Of a stretch of DNA of 64,000 nt, positions 13,443-25,720 are shown piece by piece (positions within the stretch are counted from its first letter, which is position 1; every line of letters starts with the position of its first letter). This DNA comes from Gymnogyps californianus. Taxonomy: Eukaryota > Chordata > Aves > Accipitriformes > Cathartidae. Both the position numbers and the translations under genes were made by a program. The stretch lies in NCBI RefSeq assembly GCF_018139145.2, contig NC_059481.1, positions 3,584,368 through 3,648,367 of the forward strand, written 5' to 3'. The notes beneath the pieces are model-generated. The model was not told the DNA's origin. It did no database searches and worked only from the letters and a program-made list of their open reading frames with translations.

Positions 13443-14033
13443 TGTCTTGGTTTTGGCTGGGATAGAGTTAATTTTATTCTTAGTAGCTAGTACAGTGCTG
13501 TGTTTTGGATTTAGTGTGAGAATAATGTTGATAGCACTCTGATGTTTTAGTTGTTGCTAAGTAGCGCTTATCTTAAGTTAAGGATTTTCAGTTTCCCATG
13601 CTCTGCCAGCAAGCAGGTGTGCAAGAAGCTGGGAGGGAGCATGGCCAGGGCAGCTGACCCGAACTAGCCAAAGAGCTATTCCATACCATAGAATGTCATG
13701 CCCAGTATATAAACAGGGGGGAGTTGGCTGGGAGGGGGGATCACTGCTCGGGCATCGGTCAGCGGGTGGTGAGCAATCGCATTGTGCATCACTTGTCTTT
13801 TCTTGGGTTTTATTTCTCTTTTTTTTTTTGTTATATTCCTTTTCATTACTATTATTATTATTATATTTTTCTTAGTTGGTATTATATTTTATTTTACTTT
13901 AGTTATTAAACAGTTCTTATCTCAGCCCATGAGTTTTACCTTTTTTCCTGATCCTCCTCCCCACCCCACTGGGAGGGGGGAGGGGGAAGCGGCTGCGTGG
14001 TGCTTAGTTGCTGGCTGGGGTTAAACCATGACA
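13443..14033 (+). mobile_element. Solo LTR of an avian endogenous retrovirus
   Basis: 591 bp from TGTCTTGG to CATGACA, starting TG and ending CA, flanked by the perfect 5-bp duplication CATGG (13438-13442 and 14034-14038). It has LTR promoter parts: TATATAAA (13706-13713) and a downstream ATTAAA (13905-13910), then an ATT-rich microsatellite-like tract and G-rich 3' part. No internal retroviral genes, primer site or second LTR lies next to it, so this is a solo LTR left by recombination. A 5-bp duplication fits ERVL/class III or some class I elements. Family assignment is from memory and provisional. Confidence 0.92.
13843..13905. repeat. ATT-rich microsatellite inside the LTR
   Basis: CATTACTATTATTATTATTA and further T/A-rich DNA inside the solo LTR. 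The second copy has ATA-type repeats at the equivalent place (49093-49116). Confidence 0.75.
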
Positions 14034-14038
14034 CATGG
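14034..14038. repeat. Target-site duplication, right of LTR
   Basis: CATGG, the partner of 13438-13442. Confidence 0.85.
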
Positions 14039-15164
14039 AGATGAAGCTGACCTTACAACAAACACAGACACCAGCTGGGCAATCGGTTCAACTTTTCCGA
14101 GCTGGTTCCCCCTTTATTCCCCATTTCCGCACATGTCCACCAGTGATGACTTGCCCTGGATGTAAGCAGGGTCACAGCCATACATCTGCCTCTAGTCACG
14201 CTTTCTGGAGTTCAGAGAGATGCAGTACGTACTGACAACAGAGCCTGGCCTGTCTGTGTGCCAGTGTGCGGTGAGATTATTTATTTTAATTTGTCTTGTG
14301 TCAGTAGATACAGATGCAACTGGTGCAGTCCAATTCAAATGAAACTCGGTGGGGAACCCCTTGCAAAGCTGAGATGCCAGGGCGAAAGGTTTGGCAGCCA
14401 TGTCCTTCCCTGCCCAGGCTCAGCCATGCCTTAGGCGCCAGGGGCTGGCAGGAGCCCTCACCAGCCCCGGTTCCTCCCTCCTGACAAACCTGCCCGGTCT
14501 CACTTCCTCCTCACAGGCCCAGGAGAACTTAACCTCTACAGGAAAGCAGGGTAGCTCCTGGTATAAAAAAGACTTCCTTTTTTGAGTAAAACAGCTGATA
14601 TTGTATTTCTTCAGTACATTGCCTAGTAAGTCTAGAAAATAGTTTTACTGTGACTTTTGTAATCATCTCTGCACTCTTGTACCACAGTTAAGAGTCTCAT
14701 TAGCAGTTAAATTATTTATGAAACTAATTACATCTTTTTTGGCATTTATAATAGACCATTGTGTGAAGAAGTTACAGTAACAGTTGAAACGTTCACCTAT
14801 GAAGTCAACTTTGCATTGAACCTGATGTAGAATATAGCCTGAAGTCAAAACAAGAAAGATTAAGCAACCATCTTTGTTTGTAGCAGGCTCTTTATCTTAA
14901 GCACTTCCATGGCTCCCACTGCTGTAGCGTCTGACCATAATCATGAGTACTGCATAGGCACTAAAGTGGTAGCGAGAAGTTCGCAGCAGGGCAGGGAGGC
15001 AAATCTTGCTATCTCATGTTCAAAGCCTGCATCATATTTGCTGGCCCATATCTCCAGCTCACTCACGCTTTTAAATCTGAGCTGTGAGAATCCACAAGCC
15101 CTGAGCTCATCCCACAGCTGAGAACGAACAAGCAGTTCACATTTGAAGCATAATTTTTTTTTTA

Positions 15165-15300
15165 AATCCTAAGCACCTTAGGAGCCCATGACACATTTTT
15201 GGAGTTAACTTGGCCACTTGAGTTTGATTCAAAGCTGCCTGAGGGAATAGATTTGCTCCCACTCAACTCTGGGCACTTTGGAGCCTGCCCCAAAACCAAA
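15165..15300 (+). repeat. Possible old MITE-like repeat
   Basis: AATCCTAAGCACCTTAGGAG near the left and CTGGGCACTTTGGAGCC near the right recall a palindromic CCTAAGG/CTTAGGCACTTTTG-type repeat common in sauropsid genomes. The match is partial and from memory. Confidence 0.28.
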
Positions 15301-18300
15301 AGCCTCCTTTGAAAGTCTTCCTCATTCCCCCTTCCCCGGTGGGTAAGGCAAAGCCAGTAAATGGTGCCAGTAAGCACCTACCTACCTCTTGGCCAGAAAT
15401 AGCTGCGTTTCACAAGGTTGCAACTGGAGCGTTGAACAGCGTGTTGGAGAAAAACCAAATAGAAGGAAAAGGCAATGACAAGAATTTCAGAGGAAAAGCA
15501 AACGATGAGTACAAGAACATAGAATGAGACTAAGAACGAGACTCAGTATTTGTGACAGAAGGGGAAAGATTTTCTTGGTTAGAGGTTTTTTGTAACAAAA
15601 AAAATCAATGTTGCTCAGATCTCTGCCTATTAACATAACCCTGTTAACATGAAACTCAGCTGGTATCGCAGACATACTCCCCATTAACATGGGAATTTAC
15701 CTACCTGTCTAATACGATGCTAGAGAACAGGTAACATCTGTTACATTTGTACAGCAGCCCAGCAGAATATTAATCTATTAGCAACTGCCCTGCACTGGCT
15801 ATTGAAACCGATTTGTATTTTCATCTCACTAATATTTTCCAAAAAACATTATCAGAGGATAGAAAACTTCTACTAAGAAGCACATTTTAGTGGAGGCTTT
15901 GAGCAACTTTGCCTTAAACCATTACGGAGTGTGTGGAGGATATAAAACCAAAAATTGTAATTAAAAAATATACTAGTTTTAGCCCAGGCTGTGCTACAAA
16001 GAAAATTAAAAAAAATAGCACAAGTGTGAAACTTTTAGTATAGTACTATCACTGCTACATTTAATAAGGTAAAAGAGATATTAAGTCACTGCTCCGTTTA
16101 ATAGGGGAAGAGAGAGATTAAAACTTACGCCTGTTATGAGGAACAACTTGCATTATCCTGAAAGGCAGCACACCCTGTTCTTATGAAGTTTGAGGAACTT
16201 TGGGGAGGAATGAATGGTGCTCTTTCTCTGCTAGTTGGGGAAGATCTGCTGCTTTTAGGGTTTCTGTACATGTTTTACATTGCAACAGGCACTAAAGAAA
16301 CTTCTGTTTATCCGCAAGTTTACTGATGGTAAGAGCAGGGAGTTGTTGCTCAGGTATACCTCATCAGGGTAAATTACAGGGAGGGGGTGCAGCGGTGTTC
16401 TTAGGCAGGTCTTAGAGATCAGGGATCTGTATTGAGTGATCTACTATGGTGCAAATATACTTTTTGGGTTTTAATCATAAAGACGGTTTCCATTCATGGT
16501 ACAAATGGAATAAAAGAGATAATTGCTCACTGAAGCAAACCGCGCAAATACATTTCCCTCTCACTAATGGACATAACAGAACCTTATGAATGCAAAAATA
16601 GTTGCTGATTTGAGGGGCAAGCTGTAGGCTTTTACCGCATTGTGCAATATCCTGTAAGTTTTCATTTTAGAAGACTTATTATTGCATAGCTAAAACTACC
16701 ATCCTGCAACCGGATATGTTTCTGCCCTGTTAATCAAGCTTGGCGATACAGTGTTTCCAGCCAAACAATATTAAAAACAAAGATGCTTTCCTTTAAGGAA
16801 GGTGTTAGCTTCAAAGCTAAACAGGGATTATAGTCATGGTAACGTGACTAAGCACAGGAGAGAAGTTTAGGGAAGAACAGCCGTAAACAACTGGTCTGGC
16901 CAAATTGTCAACTGGCGTTAATCACCCTAACCCTACTCCAGTCCATGGAGTATGCCTGATTTATTCTTACAAGACCGAGACCTTGAAAAGTAAATATACC
17001 AAATGTACCAGTTCTAAAAGTCAGATGGCACGTTTTCAAAGGAAGTCCAGAAATGCAAAAGCTGAAGCTCCCAGGGTAGCACTGGCTTGCAGTTGTGTCC
17101 TACCTTGTGCATTGGACTATGCAGTTAGTAGCTGTATAAAAGAGGAGGCACAGAGAATCTCGTGTAGGTGTGGTCGGGCACAGTTAGGGTTAACATCAAA
17201 ATTAACTTTTGTATTTCCTCATTACTTTTTTTTAAACTGTTCAAATCTGGTGCTAGAATGGGGGTGGGGAGGGCTTCCTGGAAGTGCTGGGAGGAAGGTG
17301 GTTCACTGAAATGTGTTCTTGTGTCTGTGCTTCTATTTTATACCAAGAGAGGGTTTACCCTGAAGGGCGGATGGATAGAAAGAAAGCATAAGCAGCAAAT
17401 ACACCGTGAAGGGGCTGTTCTACTTGGCCTGATAGGAAGATGGCAGGAAGAATTCATATGCCTTCATGTCTTTCTTTAAGTCAATCCTAGATGCTGGAAA
17501 AATGATTGCCCAGACAAGAGGCAACCACATAACACCCTGTTTACCCAACTTTGCAATGTTAGAATTTTGTTGTTGGGTGATTTTTTTTCCTTAAAACCTC
17601 CACTCCAGAAGTAATTGCAAGAGAACCTCAGATTACCCTTGAGAGAGAAATGACTAGGGTCTTTTTACCTTGTAACTGCAGAGAAAGAGCTTGAAAACAA
17701 GACACCAAAAGATTCTTCAACCAAAAGTCAAATAAGAAGAATGGAGCATATCTGCTTGTTTTAGGATTCACTGTTTTTAAGCCAGTTGTGAGTGTTCGGG
17801 CTTAGTTCTCGAGTGTCACTGTTAATTCTTTCTACCTGTGCTGCTGTATGACTCCTGCGTGCCTACATGCCTCGTGCATGCCCTTCTGCACCTAAAACAG
17901 GCATAGACTCTGCAGGTGGGTGAGCAATAGCATTTTGCATGCAGCTGGCTGGCTTTGCTCTACAAGCAAACATGAGAGAATTCAGACTGTAATTAGTAAC
18001 AGTTCACCTGCTCAGGAGAGCCACTCCTAAAACTGAGGACACTCACTGCAAGCAAATGCTCTTAGGACTATGAGACAGACAAACCCACGTCCCTTTCAAA
18101 AGCAGTTTCTGGCCCTAGCACAGGAACTGGGAATGTCAATCATTTTATGTGAACTGGATATATTGTTTACAATGCATCCTTCTGCCTAGGATCAAACACT
18201 TATACTACCAAACAGTATGGTTTTGCTTGCAGACAAATTTGGTTTTTTACTAAACTAGATTTAGAACACAGAACAGGATTAAATTAGTTTTAAACTATAT

Positions 18301-19811
18301 ATAGAACTAAGCTGTATTTTAAAAGATTTTTAAATACAGATATATTGAATATAAGAAACACATAGGAAATGCTCACTTACCCAAAACGCATCTTTAAACT
18401 GCAGCTGTGTCATTATTATCACTCTGTGGAGGGGGAGGAATCCTTCAGCAAGTTCGTTCTCGGCTGAGAGCAGCAGCAGCCACAGCACTGAGCCTTGTTG
18501 CTATACCCCAGCCAAAGCAGAAAGTGAAGCACATCCACAGACCTGTCTCTTCTGAAGTCAAGCTGGTGAAAAATAGCATTGGGCAGTTTCAGGCAGCTCA
18601 GCGTAATGACCTATGGCTGTGAAGGGACAGAGGGGAAAAAAGCTCTTGCTCACACACAGAGACATGCATGCACTCAGCACCCTAACCCCAAACCTGTTTC
18701 TCTTCTGGTAAACAGTTAATATTGAAATGAGGAAGCAAGGCGATGTCAAATGATGTCAGGCTGCTCCTTGCCGTGTATGCATGTGAGCGGCTGGCAAATT
18801 AAAAAAAAAAAGAGAAGAAAAAAAAAGAAGTAAAATTCAGTGATATGATTTGATCAGCTACAGGAGGAGAGAAGGCAATTAAAATGCAAAGGAAACCAGC
18901 ACAATACAGAGAGATAAGCTGTGGAGGAAATTAGAGTCAAACTATCATATAATGCTGTGGTCTTACAAAGAAAAAGAAGCCAAAGAAATGTATGTGCCAC
19001 ATTTCTCCAGTATCTTCTGGGGTTAGCAGAGGCCCGTGTATTTGCAGATGGGAAGCGTAGCTCAAAGTTGCATTTTGCAACTGAAAAGGCTTTTCAAGAC
19101 TCTGGTTAAATTAAGAACACTGTAAAGTGTGCAGGTGTCTGCACACTTTTAGATACCTGTATTTCTATATAGAGAAAATTTCTGATTTGCATGCCCTCAT
19201 GTAAATGTTTATATGAATAAGCAAGATATGTGAAATATAGAAGTAAAATCCGAACTCTTGAAAAAACTTGTGATAAGAGAGCTAAGAATTTATTAGCACC
19301 AGGACCTGAAGTGAAGCTTCACAGACATCTGAACCAGCAGTGTGCCCAGCACTACACCCAGCGCACTGCTGATATCAGGTATTTCAGACAGCTAGTTAAA
19401 TAAGCTAACTGATCTGTTACAATGCAGCTGCAAATAATTGATAATAAGGTAATATGTCTAATGCTTCCATGAAACCCTCTTCAAAATACCTGTCCTACAG
19501 GTGAGGTTGCCTCTGTTCACCTCCTTAGGATGTTTTAAGAATTCTTAAATATGTGTTTTTAAATACTCACTGGCATTTTCAGAGGGTAGGAAAAAAAGAA
19601 AAGAAAAAAACTCCTGCCGTGGTTGCCTATGCAAAAATGTGTCCTTCCACACCAAGAACACATCAGGACTTACTTAGCTATAACTAATTAACGTTGCTCC
19701 TGATGCCTGGGTGTTGCTTTTTTCTTACTGTTCCTGCAGCACCAGCCACATGGGCAGATTTTTTAGTGGTGAGGAAGTCTCACAACTTCACTGAGCTCCA
19801 GCGGGGCACAG

Positions 19812-19861
19812 AGATCTGCTCAGAGAGATCTGCTCAGAGAGATCTGCTCAGAGAGATCTGC
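19812..19861. repeat. 14-bp minisatellite, about 3.5 copies
   Basis: The unit AGATCTGCTCAGAG occurs three times exactly, at 19812, 19826 and 19840, followed by a partial AGATCTGC. A 14-bp unit breaks any reading frame, so this is not a coding repeat. Confidence 0.9.
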
Positions 19862-20844
19862 AGCAGTTGGTGGCTAGAGTTACCAGCAGTCACTCCATGA
19901 GCAATTTGTAGCTGGTATTTTAGAGAACTGGCAAGTTTCCTTCCTGGTGGTCTGAGGAAGACAGGGAATGTGCAGAGACTTTGAAAGGGAAAATGAAGTG
20001 CAAGCAAAGGAGGGCAAAAGAGAGAGTTTGCAGGGCCAGAGGGGTGAAACTGCTTTGATTGTCATGAGCAGCAGGAAAAAAGCATCATTGTGTGAGAGGG
20101 GGAGAAAGAGAAATGTGAGGATTCACTCGCAGAGGGTGCTGAGGAGGAACGAGTGCAGCTTTCTTCCAGAATGGAAAATTCCCTCAAAAAATGTATTTTG
20201 AGGGCATGGGCACTAGTCATAACACTTGATCTGTAAGCAAAAAAAAAGAATCTTTTTAAGAATGTTTTATCTCAGTCTTTCTAAAACTAAATGTTTCCTC
20301 TTACTATTTCCAAATTACAGCTTTGTTTTGAAACGGATAGCTTTGCTGCTTGCTGTTGGGGTTCATAAAAATGCATCGAGTTCATTTTGGCCCTCCAAAA
20401 GGATATGCTACTTCCTTATTGTTTTTAGTTTGGCCTCCAACCAAAAAGCCAATTATTTGATTGAATCTCACACTGAGCTCTGTGCCTGCGTCTGTCCCAC
20501 CCAACAGTACTGGTGTAGCACAGTCACCTCCCTTAGGAGCAGCCAGGGATGCCTCTGTATATACCATAAGCACGGGCAGTTAGCTTTGCGCTGTGGATGA
20601 GTTTATCTCTTACCGTTGGCCGCCGAAGAGCCTAGGCCCGTGTTCCTAGTTCAGGTATTTTGATGAGCTGTCGGAAATTAGCTGGTGTGAGTCATAGCCC
20701 CTGGCTCTGATGAAGCAGAGCTGTTGGGCAGACACTTGATTTGGAACCATCACTGTTCACGCGTCCCAGTGTTGCTGGATTACGTCCAGAGGGTGCTGTG
20801 CCTTGCAGGCGTAGTCAGGCTTTGCAGGGCTCTGGAAGAGGGAG

Positions 20845-20935
20845 AAAATTATCTCAATTTTGCAGCTGAAGAAACTGAAACATATAGCAAACAGTCCTGG
20901 CAAATATGTTAGTGCTAGAGGTGAAGGCCTGGGAC
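20845..20935 (+). mobile_element. MIR-like ancient SINE trace
   Basis: The string AATTATCTCAATTTTGCAGC followed by TGAAGAAACTGAAACA matches the MIR/CORE-SINE consensus segment (ATTATCCCCATTTTACAGATGAGGAAACTGAGGCA in outline). A weaker TGGCAAATATGTTAGTGCTAGAGG piece follows where the core would continue. Only this piece is preserved. Confidence 0.5.
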
Positions 20936-23900
20936 GGGGTTAGTGGGATGCTGATGAGGGAGTCTTCTCCAGGTAGTTGTGTTTCACAGCTGCCGAGGTG
21001 TGAGCAATGCGTCATCAGCCAGCCATGCCGGCATCGGGCACAGAATCCGTAACCCCATGCTGCTTATTTCCTCTGCACGCAGCAGCACCACCTCTGCTTG
21101 GCCAAGGTATACCAGCGTATCTCTGCAGCTGGTAAATAGCGCTCTGCAGAGCCTTGGGTGTACCTCCCTGCTGCACTGGCCGTGACTGGGTTCAAGAAAA
21201 CTGGTATAGGATTATTTTCCCTTTCTCCCGTAAGCCAAAGCACCAAAGAATACCTAAATACCTTGCAGTGGGCATCTATTAATTTATACTGAGCTGGTCT
21301 ACTACGACTGCTGGTTTGTAGGATGCAATTACTTGCTGTAAGCTTGTATTGTTTAGCAGAGCTTGAAATAGTGCCCAGAAACAGCAGTTCCCAATAGCTG
21401 TCTTACTTAGAAGACACACTAGCCTCCTGACCACTCCAGAAACTCGTCTTTGTCCCTTTCCCAACACAATGGATCAGGATAGTCTTGCGAGTCTTTTGTA
21501 AAACTCTCATGATGAATGCTGCACTTGGAGAAGAAATCTTCCTAAAACCATCCTCTAAATAGGAACAAGACAAGATGGCATCCAGTTCTTAAATGCTGTG
21601 TCTCATGATTGGGTTAATATTTTTATGTGAGTGGCCTGAGTAGTACGAAGGCTGGAAAGGCTGAGCCCGGGAGGGAGCTCTGTGGGGCTGAGAGAAGGGG
21701 AGCAAAATCAATGAACCTTGCTACGCTACTAACTGCTATAATGCCATCTACTGAAACCACGTTGAACTTCATGAAATTTTCCCCTACAAAATAGTTATAT
21801 AGATACATTTGTGCCAAACAGAAGCATTTTCAGTAGGCAAGGGGTTTAGACTATTGTCATTGTAGTGAGTGGGACTAGGGTGGCAATGACAAGCGATCGG
21901 CCACTTGTTCATTTATTTGATTATTGACAGGCTGGATGCTTTAGAAACCTGCAGCGCCTTTCATCTCCCCTTCCTCACCCTTTTAACGTGGCTTTTCGTC
22001 TCATCTTTGCATACAGCTCCACTCAGAAATTCGGAAGTGTCAATAGTGGAACGCTTCCCCGACAGCCACTGCAGCTCCCTTCCCACTGCTGCTCAGAAAG
22101 GTTAAAAATCAAGTTTTCTGTTTGATAAGGCCAAGAATCAGTCTCCAGGCAGGAGTTTTGTTTTGGTTTTTTTTTTCCCAGTAATTAAATTGTTTGGCAG
22201 CAGAATGTATCATTTGAATCTGTTCTGTAGTGGAAAGTGATGAAAAGTATGATTTTTTAAAAAACAAGTTCATATTAAAAACCCTCAAATTTTGACGTGC
22301 ATCAGAACGGAAGTTTCATTTCATTTTTATTAACTATATACTGCTTTGAGCAAAGCTTTTTATTAGGGATTTGGACCTGACAGTAGTTAAAGTATGAAAA
22401 CAGCGTCTACAAACAGGGCTGCACTCATCCGGGGCTTCAAGCAAGACATTCTTCACAGTGAATGTTTCTGGGTTTGGGTAGTCTGATGGAGTAGACAGTA
22501 AAACTTTTAGTCTACATAGAAACAGGATGAGGGAGTCTATGAAAAGTATTAAGGCAGTATATAAAGAGATGCTGAATACTCAGATGATTCAGGTATTAAG
22601 CTGGTTGCATTTTTCAAAACTCCTCAGGTACATTGTGGTCCCTTGGAATCATTGTCTGTGAAATGAAAATGGAGAAAGAAGGCACTTCTACAGAGACTTC
22701 AAAGCCTCTATAACAATTACATCTAAGAGATACGGCTTCACAACGATTGCTGTAATACAGTCACGTTCAAAATTAAAACAGTCCAGCCTCTGGTGTCTTA
22801 CTGAGTCCTAAAGCCTAGAGACACCAACAGCAATGAAACCACTTCGAGAGGAAAACCACAGCTAAAATATACAAGCGTTTTAGCTGGTTAGCTGCACCTG
22901 CCGTTTCTATTTCCATACAAATGGCTATCGGTATTTCAATGCGAGAAATGTTACGAGCTTTCAAATTATCCACAATCGTGCCAATTTAAAAATTTTTAAA
23001 TCACCTTGCCTTCTGTGAGGAGCCAATCTCTGTTCCCATGGAAACAGAAATGGCAGCCTCCGAGCATCCGGCTTGATTTGTTACAACTCCTCTGAACCCA
23101 TCTATGGCTGCTGGCTGAAAGCTGATCCAATATGCTCCAGACCCTACATCAACCCTGTTCGGCTCTGAAACATCCTCCCTTTGCTTCTTTTAGAAGGAAC
23201 TATTTGAACATCCTTCCAAAAGCACTGTTTCACAGTGCAAGACAGTCCTGCTGGCATTTTGCTTCAGTAAAATTGACAACTAACATAAAGATTAATTGCA
23301 GAGACTACGTTCTTAACCAATATCTAGCATTTCATAGCGGTTTCCAATAGAGGCCTTCACTGAAAGGTGGACCCAGTCCCTGATGTTTTACCCAAGAGAA
23401 AGATAATCATAGTCTTCACCATAATTATGAAGAACCTGAAGGATTTCCTCTAAAATTAACATCATTATGCTCTGTATATCCTAAAATAATTGTTCGTATC
23501 ACAGAAATGTGGGGTCTTTTTGTGCTTGGTATGTGTTTAAACGTGGTTAGCTACCTTTACCCCTGAAAGCGTTTCAAAGACAAAAAAAGGGGAAGAGAAA
23601 CTGTGGGAAAGTGCAATGTCACAGGAGGCTTGATTAACACAAACATATCTGGTAGTTCTTTGGAAAGAAGTATAACCACTTTGTGAAAGAGAAAATGAAA
23701 AGATTTGGGTTTCTATCTCCCCTTCTTGTCATAACTTCAGGCACCTGCAGAAAGATGCTTTTTATTTCTCTGACATCTTTTTTATGTTTTACCAACACAC
23801 TTGCTTTCTCCATCCCATTAATTCAAAGGAAATCACTATTCATTTGCAAGTATTGCATATTCATTAGTCAAGTAGGCAATGCTTGCAGTGCTGAAGAGGT

Positions 23901-25459
23901 TTCCACTTCTCAGAAAGGACTCTTTGAATACTGCAATTCTGGAAAGAAAGCAGGGTATGTGTTTTACAGACTTAGACTTACACAAATACTGGTTTCTGTT
24001 TGTCTGAGGCAATGCAATTAGTTTGTGAAGTGAAGTCTGACAATGGCTTCAAGTTCATAGAAACTTTAGACAGAAGTTTAGATATGCTTTGCAAAAAAAA
24101 AAAAAATCTTACCTGATTGTGACTACGGGGGGTATGCACATAGGCAACAGCTCTTCAGACTGGCATTTGCAAAGACACTGCTATGTTTTGTGAAAAATCA
24201 TGGCATTTTTAGTTTATCTCAAACGATTGGACCTTTGTCCAAAATATACCAGCTCCAGCAGGTCTGTCTCTGTACAAAATGTCCCTTCTTTAGTAATATA
24301 ATGAGTTGTTTAGCATTACAGAAGGCAACAGTTTAGATTCCTTCAGCATATTTTAGCAAATATTCTGCCTATTTGCTCATTTAGAAACATCACCAATTGT
24401 TTTATAATTTTTTTCTGAGTAGATATGCAAAACTGTAGCAAGTCAACAGTGAACATCTGAAAGAGCTTTTAAAAAATCTTTAAAAAGCAAAACTTTTCTA
24501 AATTATTTGCATGTTTATTATTGTAAACAGTCTGAAATATTAAAGTGTAGTTGTTGTAATTTCCAGACAAAACATAACTTACACAGTTCAGACAAAGTAG
24601 TTGTTTAGTCTCAGTTAGCACTGTAACACTCCACCTGTTTGAGAAAACATGTACTCAGATATTTTGCCACATAGTCCTACTTCGATAGGTAGAAAGAGGA
24701 ACAGGGAACTGGTAAAAGCATTTGTAGCATTTGTGCTTTTTGCAAACCTGAAATGCCAGAAATACTGATCAGCTGAATCCTACTTCAGCTAGGTAAGTGA
24801 TTATGCCTAATGTTTAACATTGCTCAGTCATGTTTTTCTACTGTTGTTACTATCAAAAGAAAGGTTTATTACTGGCTTTCTCAAAACAATTTAACTTTTT
24901 CTTTACTTATAGTGAATTCCTTTCGGATTGTTTTTTCAACTTCTTCCTTTTTGCTTTGCTAGATCAGAGGGGCTGGTAAAATAACATTCTTCATGAACAA
25001 GTATTGCCTTATGCGTCCATACAGAGATGTTGGTACACATCCATGTGAGCAGCATTTGTGCAGCACAAAGGATTCTGCTTTAAGGACCAAATTCTTGTGG
25101 AATTACCCTTTAATGTGAGTTTTCTTCTTGTAAGAAGGGCACAAAGCACTTTACGTGGGGTACTACCCTCTGTATAGAGAAGGTATATTTATATATACAT
25201 ATAATATACATGTTATAACAAGAATAACTTCTACCTTAAAAGCAACAGTGAGATCAGTGTTCACCTTCTGAGAGGTTTTTCTCGTTACTTCTAGCAAGCT
25301 CAGGCGTTTTTTTTTTTAAGACGGAGGAGGAAAGGATAGCTTGTAGTTGGAAATGCTGCATACTCAAAATAACTTATAATACATAGCAAAAGAAATACAC
25401 CTTGCCAAATGGTTTAGATAGGATCACTTTGAACAGGATTATTTGTGCCTCCTGGTTGG
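20936..25459. other. Gene-free sequence
   Basis: About 4.5 kb of AT-rich DNA. A 112-codon open frame at 23,683-24,021 has no recognisable domain. Near 25.18-25.22 kb is a TATA/ATAT-rich stretch. Confidence 0.65.
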
Positions 25460-25720
25460 TGCAAGGCAGGTCTCTGCTTCCATCTCCTGCTCCAAGCGGG
25501 CCTGACTTCAAAGATGGATCACATTGCCCTGGACCTTTTTGAGCTCTGACTATCTCCAGGGTGGAAATTCTTCCACCACCTCTGTGGGCCCATTTCACTG
25601 CTTAACCACCACTACTGTGAAATTTTCATCTCGTCAGACTTTCGCTTGCTGGAACTTGTGACTGTTGCCTCCTGTTGTTTCATAGTGCACCTCTGAGAAG
25701 TCTGGCTTGTTTATACCAGC
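25460..25720 (-). mobile_element. Old CR1 LINE 3' fragment
   Basis: Read on the minus strand, this follows the CR1 3' region: CAGACTTCTCAGAGGTGCAC, then AACAACAGGAGGCAACAG, GTGGTGGTTAAGCAGTGAAA, GAGGTGGTGGAAGAATTTCC, CCTGGAGATAGTCAGAGCTC, and a GGAGCAGGAGATGGA piece near its 3' end. The order is conserved but divergence is high. The extreme 3' tail is not clear, and both ends are approximate. Confidence 0.75.

Larger units (their letters stand above)
14039..20844. other. Gene-free sequence
   Basis: About 6.8 kb, with the minisatellite at 19.81 kb, a perfect 11-bp hairpin at 19,124-19,149 and a possible old repeat at 15.2 kb. A very AT-rich 190-bp block at 14.66-14.85 kb has TAATTA-like sites. 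No gene is supported. Confidence 0.65.

Noticed and set aside
13782..14024. Hydrophobic open frames inside the LTRs (also at 49,025-49,309)
   Set aside because: They translate the T-rich and ATT-repeat part of a non-coding LTR. The membrane-like look comes from base composition.
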